From positions 1 to 6,106 of the forward strand of contig NZXC01000015.1 in assembly GCA_002701785.1 (NCBI GenBank): a DNA stretch of 6,106 bases, in the 5' to 3' direction. Shown piece after piece: positions 1-6,106 of this stretch. The notes under the pieces are model-generated. The model did no database searches, was not told the DNA's origin, and saw nothing but the letters and a program-made list of their open reading frames with translations. This DNA comes from Fidelibacterota bacterium. GTDB lineage: Bacteria > Fidelibacterota > Marinisomatia > Marinisomatales > TCS55. Within the stretch, counting starts at the first letter, position 1. Every line of letters starts with the position of its first letter. A program made the translations under genes and the position numbers.

Positions 1-838
1 CAGCGCTAGATGGTTCAATCACAACATTTAATTTTTCAATAAAAATTTTCATAGCATTTATAATCTCATCTTCCTTTACACAAATAATTTTACTTATTAA
101 TTTTTTAATTATTGGAAAATTAATATCACCCAGATTTGTTCTTAGCCCATCAGCAATAGTTGTAGTACTAGCGTTATATTCAATCCTTCCACTCTTTAGT
201 GATCTATAGGCATCATCTACTTGTTTGGGTTCTACTCCTATTACCTCACATTTATTTGATAAAACATCTGAAGCTATTGCAATCCCTGAAATTAATCCTC
301 CTCCTCCAATAGGGGCTAAAATGTAATCTAAATCTGGATGTTCTTCTAATAGTTCTGTTCCAATAGTTGAATTTCCCAGTATTACATCAATATTATTAGA
401 TGGATGAATAAAATGTAAATCATTTTCTAATAAAATTTTAGAAGTTGTTTTTTCTCTAGCTTCAAGAGTTGATTTGCATTCAATCAAATTGATATCATAT
501 TTCAAAACAGAGTGTTTCTTAATTCCTGGAGCATTTTCTGGCATAACTATATAAGCATCTATGTTTTGCAAATTGGATGCACATGCTAGAGCCTGAGCAA
601 AATTTCCTGACGAATGTGTTATAACCCCCTTTTCCTTAGATTTTTTTGAAAGAGAATTAAGTGCATTTGAAGCTGCTCTTATTTTAAAAGAGCCTGTTTT
701 CTGAAAATTCTCACATTTAAAATAAACGTTACACTTGCATAAATTATTAATAAAATCAAATTGCAAAACAGGTGTTCTATTTATAAACAGCTTAATATTC
801 TTGTGAATTTCTAATAATAAATCTTTAGAAAATTCCAT
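1..838 (-). CDS. Serine racemase / threonine-serine dehydratase-like PLP enzyme (3' end truncated by window edge)
   Basis: My own translation gives an open frame of 279 codons from an ATG at 838 running off the left edge; the family is usually about 310-330 residues, so roughly 35-50 are missing. It is a fold-type II pyridoxal-phosphate enzyme: the Schiff-base lysine lies in FQKTGSFKIRAA (Lys52), the substrate loop is HSSGNFAQALA (75-85), and the PLP-phosphate loop is PIGGGGLISG (176-185). GVEPKQVDDAY (201-211) keeps the Glu203 and Asp209 that correspond to the divalent-metal ligands of eukaryotic serine racemase. Ser77 aligns with the catalytic Ser84 of human serine racemase, where classical IlvA enzymes have alanine. 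The likely reactions are therefore L-serine racemisation and/or dehydration of serine or threonine to pyruvate or 2-oxobutanoate in the cytoplasm. Unusual points are Phe80 where the family normally has His, and Ala55 where Gly is usual. No C-terminal ACT domain can be judged because the end is absent. The gene starts 11 bp after alaS on the same strand. The family is certain; the exact reaction is not. Confidence 0.88.
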   Translation of the reverse strand, partial: MEFSKDLLLEIHKNIKLFINRTPVLQFDFINNLCKCNVYFKCENFQKTGSFKIRAASNALNSLSKKSKEKGVITHSSGNFAQALACASNLQNIDAYIVMPENAPGIKKHSVLKYDINLIECKSTLEAREKTTSKILLENDLHFIHPSNNIDVILGNSTIGTELLEEHPDLDYILAPIGGGGLISGIAIASDVLSNKCEVIGVEPKQVDDAYRSLKSGRIEYNASTTTIADGLRTNLGDINFPIIKKLISKIICVKEDEIINAMKIFIEKLNVVIEPSSA

Positions 839-849
839 GAAATTTATTA

Positions 850-3468
850 TTAATTTTTTTTAAGATAATTTAAAGATGCATCAGAAAGTTTTTTAATTCC
901 TTTTAAATAATCTCCACCGGCAGTTGCATAGAATGGCTGTCCGCCTCCATTAGCCTTAACATGTTTTGATAATTCACTAATTACTTTACGTGCATCATAC
1001 TTTTTGCTACTTGCAAGATCTTTTGAAATATAGCAGCTTATATATACTTTAGAATTGAATTCAGAAATTAGAATAATAAATAAATTATCTAATTCATTTC
1101 CAAGACTAAAAATTAAATCTTTCATTGCTGATGGACTTAAGGAAACGTTTTTTGAAATAAACCTAATTCCTTTCTTTTCTTTTATTTCGGATTTAATCGA
1201 ATCCTTTATTGAATTAGTTTTTTCTTTTATAAATTGATCTCTTTCTTTCTTTAGTCTATTCTTTTCATCTATTAACTCAACAATAGATTTGACAATGTCT
1301 CCCGAGTTATTTAATAATTTCTTTGTTTTATTATACTCACTTTCTTTATCAGTGAAATATTCTTTTACTGAATCAAATGTAATGGCTTCTATTCTTCTTA
1401 TTCCTGAAGCTATAGCCCCTTCAGATTTTATCTTAAACTGCCATATATCAGAAGTGTTTTTTACATGGGTTCCTCCACAAAGCTCATATGAGCTCCCAAA
1501 TTTAATCGTCCTTACTGTATCTCCATATTTTTCGTCAAATAAAGCAATTGCTCCATCAGAAATAGCTTTATCAATTGGAACATTTCTGTTTTCTTCTAAA
1601 CCTAATTTTCCTTCAATTCTTGCATTAACAAAATTTTCAATTTCAGTTAACTGCTCCATATTTACTTTAGAGAAATGTGAAAAATCAAAACGCAAATGAT
1701 CAGAGCTTACTCTGCTGCCCTTTTGCTGAACATGATCTCCTAAGACTTCTCTTAAAGCTTGATGAAGAAGATGAGTTGCAGTATGATTGCACTGGGTTCT
1801 AAACCTTTGTTTTTTATCTACTACTGCATCAAATGTCTCTGATATATTTTTTGGTAAGTTTTTTGTTATATGAACAGATAAATTACCTTCTTTAACAGTA
1901 TCAGTTATATATATAATATCTCCATTGGGAGACTCTAAATAGCCTTTGTCTCCTACTTGACCCCCTGATTCAGCATAAAAAGGTGTTAAATTAAATACTA
2001 ACTGATACAATTCTCCATCCTTAGAAGAAATTACTTTTCTATATTTTACTAATTTTACCTTAGATTCTAGAGAATCATATCCTATAAACTCTTGTACTGG
2101 ATCATTAATCAAAACTACCCAATCATCAACTGATTTTTCACTTGCAGCTCTTGATCTGTTTTTTTGATTTTCCAATTCCTTTTCAAATTCTTTTATATCA
2201 AGTTTAAACCCTTTTTCATTTAATATTAAACAAGTCAGATCAACAGGGAATCCAAATGTATCATATAATTCAAAAGCTTTTTTGCCAGAAATTATCTTTT
2301 TCTTACTTGAATTGATTATTTGATCTAATAGTATCAGTCCTTGATCTAAGGTCTTTAAAAAGGAGCTCTCCTCTTCTTTTATAACATTTTCTATTAGTTT
2401 TCTTTGTGATTTTATTTCTGGATATGCCCTTCCCATATTTTTAACTAGAACACCAACTAATCTATATATAAAAGGCTCCTTTTTGTCTAAAAAAGTAAAA
2501 GCATATCTAATAGCTCTCCTTAAAATACGTCTTATAACATATCCGGCTCCAGTATTACTAGGAAGTTGACCATCAGAAATTGAGAAAGAAACTGCTCTTA
2601 AATGGTCAGATATAACACGCATAGCTACATCCGTATCATTTTCTGTACCATAATCCAATGCAGTAATAGCTTCAATTTCTCTAATGATAGGTGTAAAAAT
2701 ATCTGTTGAATAATTGGAATCTACTCCCTGAATAACCATGCATAATCTTTCAAACCCCATCCCAGTATCAATGTGTTTTTTAGGTAAATTCACTAATTTT
2801 CCATTTGCCTTCCTATTATACTGAATAAATACCAAATTCCACAATTCAACAACCTTTGGATGATCTTTATTTATCAAATCTCTTCCAGGTGCATTTTTCT
2901 TTTCTTTTTCACTCCTTAAATCAATATGAATTTCACTACATGGACCGCAAGGACCTTGATCTCCCATTTCCCAGAAATTATCCTTCTTTCCGAAATTTAA
3001 TATTCTTTCCTTAGGAAGTATTTTTTTCCATATATCATATGCTTCTGTATCTAATGGAATATTGTCTTTATTAGATCCACAAAATATTGTTATATATAGA
3101 TCATCTTGGTTAATTTTATAAACTTTTGTTAATAATTCCCAAGACCATTCAATAGCTTCTTTCTTAAAATAATCTCCAAAGCTCCAATTACCAAGCATCT
3201 CAAAAAACGTGTGATGGTAAGTATCTATTCCAACTTCTTCTAAATCATTATGTTTCCCTGATACCCGAAGACATTTTTGACTATTAGCAATTCTCTTACT
3301 TTTAGGGTTAGATTCTCCTAGAAAAAACTCCTTAAATGGTACCATTCCTGAGTTAATGAACATTAAACTAGGATCATTTTTTGAAATAATGGGTGCAGAA
3401 GAATGTATCTGATGATTTTTACTAACAAAAAAATCCAAAAATTTATTTCTTATTGTTTGAGAATTCAT
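850..3468 (-). CDS. alaS: Alanyl-tRNA synthetase
   Basis: Complete 872-residue class II aminoacyl-tRNA synthetase that charges tRNA-Ala with alanine in the cytoplasm; the length is normal for bacterial AlaRS. The aminoacylation core (about 1-240) shows the motif 2 region with [11 protein letters not shown] (70-80) and Arg68, [17 protein letters not shown] (85-101), [12 protein letters not shown] (172-183) and motif 3 DTGMGFERL (234-242), where Asp234 matches the residue that anchors the alanine amino group. A tRNA-recognition region follows (about 245-460). The editing domain that clears Ser- and Gly-tRNA-Ala has the [10 protein letters not shown] loop (500-509) and a complete zinc site, HTATH (His562, His566) plus CGGTH (Cys664, His668). 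A lysine/glutamate-rich coiled coil (about 725-767) leads to the C-Ala (DHHA1) domain ending in [12 protein letters not shown] (841-852). The ATG at 3468 fits the family N-terminus and has no Shine-Dalgarno sequence. It diverges from the M23 peptidase gene and ends with three consecutive in-frame TAA codons (852 down to 844), followed by the PLP enzyme gene. Confidence 0.99.
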   Translation of the reverse strand: MNSQTIRNKFLDFFVSKNHQIHSSAPIISKNDPSLMFINSGMVPFKEFFLGESNPKSKRIANSQKCLRVSGKHNDLEEVGIDTYHHTFFEMLGNWSFGDYFKKEAIEWSWELLTKVYKINQDDLYITIFCGSNKDNIPLDTEAYDIWKKILPKERILNFGKKDNFWEMGDQGPCGPCSEIHIDLRSEKEKKNAPGRDLINKDHPKVVELWNLVFIQYNRKANGKLVNLPKKHIDTGMGFERLCMVIQGVDSNYSTDIFTPIIREIEAITALDYGTENDTDVAMRVISDHLRAVSFSISDGQLPSNTGAGYVIRRILRRAIRYAFTFLDKKEPFIYRLVGVLVKNMGRAYPEIKSQRKLIENVIKEEESSFLKTLDQGLILLDQIINSSKKKIISGKKAFELYDTFGFPVDLTCLILNEKGFKLDIKEFEKELENQKNRSRAASEKSVDDWVVLINDPVQEFIGYDSLESKVKLVKYRKVISSKDGELYQLVFNLTPFYAESGGQVGDKGYLESPNGDIIYITDTVKEGNLSVHITKNLPKNISETFDAVVDKKQRFRTQCNHTATHLLHQALREVLGDHVQQKGSRVSSDHLRFDFSHFSKVNMEQLTEIENFVNARIEGKLGLEENRNVPIDKAISDGAIALFDEKYGDTVRTIKFGSSYELCGGTHVKNTSDIWQFKIKSEGAIASGIRRIEAITFDSVKEYFTDKESEYNKTKKLLNNSGDIVKSIVELIDEKNRLKKERDQFIKEKTNSIKDSIKSEIKEKKGIRFISKNVSLSPSAMKDLIFSLGNELDNLFIILISEFNSKVYISCYISKDLASSKKYDARKVISELSKHVKANGGGQPFYATAGGDYLKGIKKLSDASLNYLKKN

Positions 3469-3530
3469 TTTTCAGATTAGCATTGAACTAAATTACACAT
3501 AATGTAAAACTATTGTTATATTTGCATTAT

Positions 3531-3538
3531 TATTTTTG
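3531..3538 (+). promoter_or_regulatory. Candidate -7 element for the M23 peptidase-merR operon
   Basis: TATTTTTG matches the Bacteroidota -7 consensus TAnnTTTG and would place the transcription start about 30 bases before the peptidase ATG. A second match, TATATTTG, lies at 3517-3524. Neither has a convincing TTG/TTTG -33 element at the normal spacing: the nearest TTG, 3513-3515, is too close to the first match. In such AT-rich DNA chance matches are common, so the main support is the position in the only divergent gap of the window. Confidence 0.35.
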
Positions 3539-3554
3539 CAATCATAAGAATATA

Positions 3555-3562
3555 CAAAAATA
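3555..3562 (-). promoter_or_regulatory. Candidate -7 element for alaS
   Basis: On the minus strand this reads TATTTTTG, again matching TAnnTTTG. It would start transcription near 3548 and give alaS a leader of about 80 bases. No clear -33 TTG is visible upstream, where the element would fall in the first codons of the divergent peptidase gene. I see no stem-loop resembling a T-box or attenuator in the leader. Confidence 0.3.
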
Positions 3563-3574
3563 CAATTTTAAATT

Positions 3575-4546
3575 ATGCCTAAAGTAAAATATTATTACGA
3601 TTCTGATACACTTTCGTATAAAAAAATTAAAACAACTAAAAGAACTGTTTTGAAATACGTTTCAGTATACCTTTTGGGTTCTGCATTGTTTGGGTTTTTA
3701 TTTATTTTAGTTGCAAGTAAATATTTTGAATCCCCTAAAGAAAAATCTCTAACACGAGAATTACAAAACTTACAAATGCAATTTGAAGTTCTAAATAAAA
3801 AAATGGATAATTCAGAAAGTGTATTGTCAAATATTGAAGAAAGAGATAATGCAATATATAGAATATATTTTGAGACTAATCCAATTAGTGAAGATAAAAG
3901 AAAAGCAGGTATTGGTGGCGTAAATCGTTATAAAAAATATGATGGCTATGATTACTCAAACTTAATCAAAGAGAGTGCTAAAAGAATTGATATTTTACAA
4001 AAAAGAATGATTATTCAGTCTAAGTCTCTAGACGAAATAACAAACCTTGCCTCTAAAAAGGAAAAATTATTAAAATCAATTCCTGCAATTCAACCGATAA
4101 ACAATAATGATTTAACTAGAATAGCTTCAGGTTTTGGTTATAGATCAGACCCATTTACAAAAGTTATGAAATTCCATTATGGGATGGACTTTACAGCTCC
4201 TAGAGGAACCCCTGTTTATGCCTCTGGTGATGGTATTGTTAAAAGGGCAGATAGTAGGTCCTCTGGATTTGGAAAACATATTAGAATTGATCATGGATAT
4301 GGATATACAAGTTTATATGCTCATCTCTATAAATACAATGTAAAAAAATATCAAAAAGTAAAAAGAGGTGACCTAATTGGCTATGTCGGAAGTACTGGAA
4401 GGTCTAATTCGCCGCATCTTCACTATGAAATATTTAAAGATAAGATTAAAGTTAATCCTGTTAATTTCTATTATGGTAATTTAACTGCTAAAGAATTTGA
4501 TGAATTACTAAAGCAAACTTCTGTTGTAAATGAATCACTTGACTAA
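3575..4546 (+). CDS. Membrane-anchored M23 family metallopeptidase (LytM-type peptidoglycan endopeptidase)
   Basis: A 323-residue protein. A basic cytoplasmic tail (1-26, beginning MPKVKYYYDSDTLSY) precedes one transmembrane segment (about 27-47), which should act as an uncleaved anchor with the remainder in the periplasm. Charged helical stretches likely to form coiled coils follow (about 55-92 and 128-166), flanking a linker with GIGGVNRY (112-119). The C-terminal M23 domain (about 180-300) is complete: GFGYRSDP (186-193), HYGMD with zinc ligands His201 and Asp205, YAHL with catalytic His250, and HLHYE with His281 and the third zinc ligand His283. Enzymes of this fold cut peptidoglycan cross-links or stem peptides during envelope growth and division. 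With every catalytic residue present this should be an active enzyme rather than an EnvC/NlpD-like activator, although the coiled-coil layout is shared with those proteins. The start at 3575 has only an A/T-rich upstream region and no Shine-Dalgarno. The stop overlaps the next gene's start. Confidence 0.95.
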   Translation: MPKVKYYYDSDTLSYKKIKTTKRTVLKYVSVYLLGSALFGFLFILVASKYFESPKEKSLTRELQNLQMQFEVLNKKMDNSESVLSNIEERDNAIYRIYFETNPISEDKRKAGIGGVNRYKKYDGYDYSNLIKESAKRIDILQKRMIIQSKSLDEITNLASKKEKLLKSIPAIQPINNNDLTRIASGFGYRSDPFTKVMKFHYGMDFTAPRGTPVYASGDGIVKRADSRSSGFGKHIRIDHGYGYTSLYAHLYKYNVKKYQKVKRGDLIGYVGSTGRSNSPHLHYEIFKDKIKVNPVNFYYGNLTAKEFDELLKQTSVVNESLD

Positions 4547-4875
4547 TGGATATTGAGCTGCCTGAAAAAAGATATTATTCGATTGGTGAAGTAGCTGACG
4601 CCTTTGATGTTAATCCATCACTAATTAGATTCTGGGAAACTGAATTTTCAATTTTAAATCCTAAAAAAAATACAAAGGGTAATAGGAAATTTACAACTAA
4701 AGACATTGAAAATTTAAGACACGTTTATTTCTTAGTAAAGGAACGAGGATATACTATTGACGGTGCAAAAACATATATAAAAGAGCATAAAAAAAAATCT
4801 CTAAACACTCTTGGTATAATAAATAAACTAAAAGAAATTAGATCTAGATTAATAAAGATAAAAGAACAACTTTAA
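4546..4875 (+). CDS. Minimal MerR-family transcriptional regulator
   Basis: A 109-residue protein that is almost entirely a MerR-type winged-helix DNA-binding domain. The helix-turn-helix is YYSIGEVADAFDVNPSLIRFWE (residues 10-31, with the typical R-F/Y-W-E end), the wing contains GNRKF (45-49), and the second helical pair carries DIENLRHVYFLVKERGYTI (53-71). A short basic helix (about 86-109) probably provides the antiparallel dimer contact. There is no effector-binding domain and no metal-binding cysteine, so it is not a metal sensor and its signal is unknown. The ATG shares one base with the peptidase TAA (TAATG, 4544-4548), so translation is probably coupled and the two proteins are made together. 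No Shine-Dalgarno is visible, which makes re-initiation by the terminating ribosome likely. Its target is not shown by the sequence; regulation of its own operon is a reasonable guess. Confidence 0.93.
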   Translation: MDIELPEKRYYSIGEVADAFDVNPSLIRFWETEFSILNPKKNTKGNRKFTTKDIENLRHVYFLVKERGYTIDGAKTYIKEHKKKSLNTLGIINKLKEIRSRLIKIKEQL

Positions 4876-4876
4876 C

Positions 4877-6106
4877 TTATTTCTTTCTCATATATATATC
4901 AATCTGCGCTCCACATAAATCAAAATTTTCTCTAATCTTATTTTCAAGAAATCTCTTATAAGATTCCTTTATATACTGAGGCAAATTACAAAAGAAAGCA
5001 AATTGGGGATGTGAAGTAGGAAGTTGTGTGATGTATTTTATCTTCACATACTTCCCCTTTATTGCTGGTGGTGGATACTTAGCAATTATTGGTAATAAAA
5101 TATCGTTTAATTCTCTAGTTTTAATTTTTTTAGACCTATTAGTATATACATCAACCGCTGATTCAATTGCCTTATAAATTCTTTGTTTACTTATTATTGA
5201 AGTGAAAATAATTGGAACATCCACAAATGGTTTAATTTCCTTTTTTATTTGAGATTCATATTTCTTTGTTGATTTATTATCTTTTTCAATTAAATCCCAT
5301 TTATTAGCAATAATTACTATTCCTTTTTTATTTCTTTCACATAACCAAAAAATATTTTTTACTTGTGAATCGAATCCTCTACTAACATCATAAATTAATA
5401 GACATACATCAGAATATTCAATAGCCCTAACGCTTCGCATTACAGAATAAAACTCAAGATTTTCTTTTACTTTTGATTTTCTTCTAATCCCTGCTGTATC
5501 TATCAAATTAAATTCAAATCCAAATCTATTATATTTTGAATGAATGGAGTCTCTAGTTGTGCCTGGTATTTCAGTAACTATGTTTCTATTCTCTCCTATT
5601 AAAGCATTAATAAATGACGATTTTCCTGCATTAGGCCTTCCAACAACGGCAAATTTTGGCAAATTATCTGAAAGATCCACTTCATCTGAAAAATCTTTTA
5701 CAATAGCATCAAGCAAATCACCTGTGCCAAATCCATTAATACTAGCAATTGGATAATATTTTTCAATTCCTAATTCAAAAAATTCACTTGCATCATTAAC
5801 TCTACTAGAATTATCTACTTTATTGACAACTAGATATACTGGTTTATCAATTTTTCTTAGCATATTAGCTATATCCTTATCCATAGATGTTATTCCAGAC
5901 TCTACATCAACCATGAAGATAATAATATCAGATTCATCAATTGCTAGGTCAACTTGTTTATCAATCTCTAACTCAAAGATATCATCGCTACCAACAACAT
6001 AACCCCCAGTATCAATTAATGAAAATTCTTTTCCATTCCAATCGCCTTTTCCATAGTGTCTGTCTCTAGTAACTCCACTAACAGAATCAACAATAGCTTC
6101 TCTTTG
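4877..6106 (-). CDS. der: Ribosome biogenesis GTPase Der (EngA), 5' end truncated by window edge
   Basis: Der is an essential tandem GTPase for late assembly of the 50S ribosomal subunit. The frame stays open to the right edge and gives 409 visible residues. By alignment from memory with E. coli Der, about 25 N-terminal residues, including the first P-loop, lie outside. The Met at 5914 is internal, not the start. Visible GTPase domain 1 has GVTRDR (residues 11-16 of the visible part), DTGG (32-35) and NKVD (95-98). GTPase domain 2 is complete: GRPNAGKS (156-163), GTTRD (182-186), DTAG (203-206) and NKWD (268-271). The KH-like C-terminal domain (about 323-409) contains YPPPAIKGK and LPQYIKESYKRFLENKIRE. 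The SVSGVTRDR switch, with Ser in place of the common Pro, looks like the flavobacterial form. The gene converges on the merR gene with a single base between stop codons. In many Bacteroidota era lies just upstream, which cannot be checked here. Confidence 0.98.
   Translation of the reverse strand, partial: QREAIVDSVSGVTRDRHYGKGDWNGKEFSLIDTGGYVVGSDDIFELEIDKQVDLAIDESDIIIFMVDVESGITSMDKDIANMLRKIDKPVYLVVNKVDNSSRVNDASEFFELGIEKYYPIASINGFGTGDLLDAIVKDFSDEVDLSDNLPKFAVVGRPNAGKSSFINALIGENRNIVTEIPGTTRDSIHSKYNRFGFEFNLIDTAGIRRKSKVKENLEFYSVMRSVRAIEYSDVCLLIYDVSRGFDSQVKNIFWLCERNKKGIVIIANKWDLIEKDNKSTKKYESQIKKEIKPFVDVPIIFTSIISKQRIYKAIESAVDVYTNRSKKIKTRELNDILLPIIAKYPPPAIKGKYVKIKYITQLPTSHPQFAFFCNLPQYIKESYKRFLENKIRENFDLCGAQIDIYMRKK

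Noticed and set aside
1055..1237. A 60-codon plus-strand open frame
   Set aside because: Antisense to the coiled coil and C-Ala region of alaS; its Phe/Ile/Ser-rich product is what the reverse complement of Lys/Glu-rich codons gives.
1289..1699. A 136-codon open frame on the plus strand
   Set aside because: It lies wholly antisense to the conserved editing domain of alaS, has a low-complexity Ser/Phe/Leu-rich product resembling no family, and is explained by the AT-rich codon use of alaS.
3477..3500. Seven-codon minus-strand mini-ORF (MCNLVQC) in the alaS leader, ending 8 bases before the alaS ATG
   Set aside because: Such short frames are expected by chance in an 80-base AT-rich leader. 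It contains no run of alanine codons and no attenuator hairpin, so leader-peptide control is unsupported.
3521..3540. Repeated TTTGCA/TTTTGCA in the divergent intergenic region as an operator
   Set aside because: Two short, imperfect AT-rich copies without the dyad symmetry and 19-20 bp spacer architecture expected of a MerR operator; chance is likely.
4861..4886. AAAGAA...TTCTTT inverted repeat at the merR/der junction as a bidirectional terminator
   Set aside because: Only six base pairs, almost all A-T, with a 14-base loop and no U-tract; too weak to call.
5544..5756. A 70-codon plus-strand open frame
   Set aside because: Antisense to the second P-loop region of der, with no start context or recognisable motif.
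5912..5914. ATG at 5914 as the start of der
   Set aside because: The frame continues upstream to the window edge and encodes conserved Der sequence (GVTRDR, DTGG), so this Met is internal.

Overview
The window reads as a chromosomal housekeeping segment of a low-GC member of the Bacteroidota, most likely a flavobacterium. The clues are a strongly AT-rich base composition in coding DNA, starts without Shine-Dalgarno sequences, TAnnTTTG-type candidate promoter elements, very tight gene packing, and proteins whose detailed motifs look flavobacterial (the Der 'VSGVTRDRHYG' stretch and the M23 protein's N-terminal KYYYDSDTLSY). The lineage call rests on remembered family features, not on a database search.

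Layout, left to right: (1) 1-838, minus strand, the first 279 codons of a fold-type II PLP enzyme resembling serine racemase and threonine/serine dehydratase, cut by the left edge. (2) 850-3468, minus strand, complete alanyl-tRNA synthetase alaS, 11 bp upstream of the PLP gene and probably co-transcribed with it. (3) 3469-3574, a 106-bp divergent intergenic region, the only sizeable non-coding DNA here, with candidate promoter elements facing both ways. (4) 3575-4546, plus strand, a membrane-anchored M23 (LytM-type) peptidase with all zinc and catalytic residues. (5) 4546-4875, plus strand, a minimal MerR-family DNA-binding protein whose ATG overlaps the peptidase stop codon by one base. (6) 4877-6106, minus strand, the ribosome-assembly GTPase Der, convergent with the merR gene with one base between the stop codons, and missing about 25 N-terminal residues beyond the right edge.

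Functionally the window combines translation (alaS, der), cell-wall remodelling (the M23 peptidase with its coupled regulator) and amino-acid metabolism (the PLP enzyme). I see no mobile element, CRISPR array, RNA gene, long repeat or sign of recent transfer. No new system is evident. The points most worth a second look are the mixed active-site signature of the PLP enzyme next to alaS, and the translationally coupled peptidase and one-domain MerR pair.
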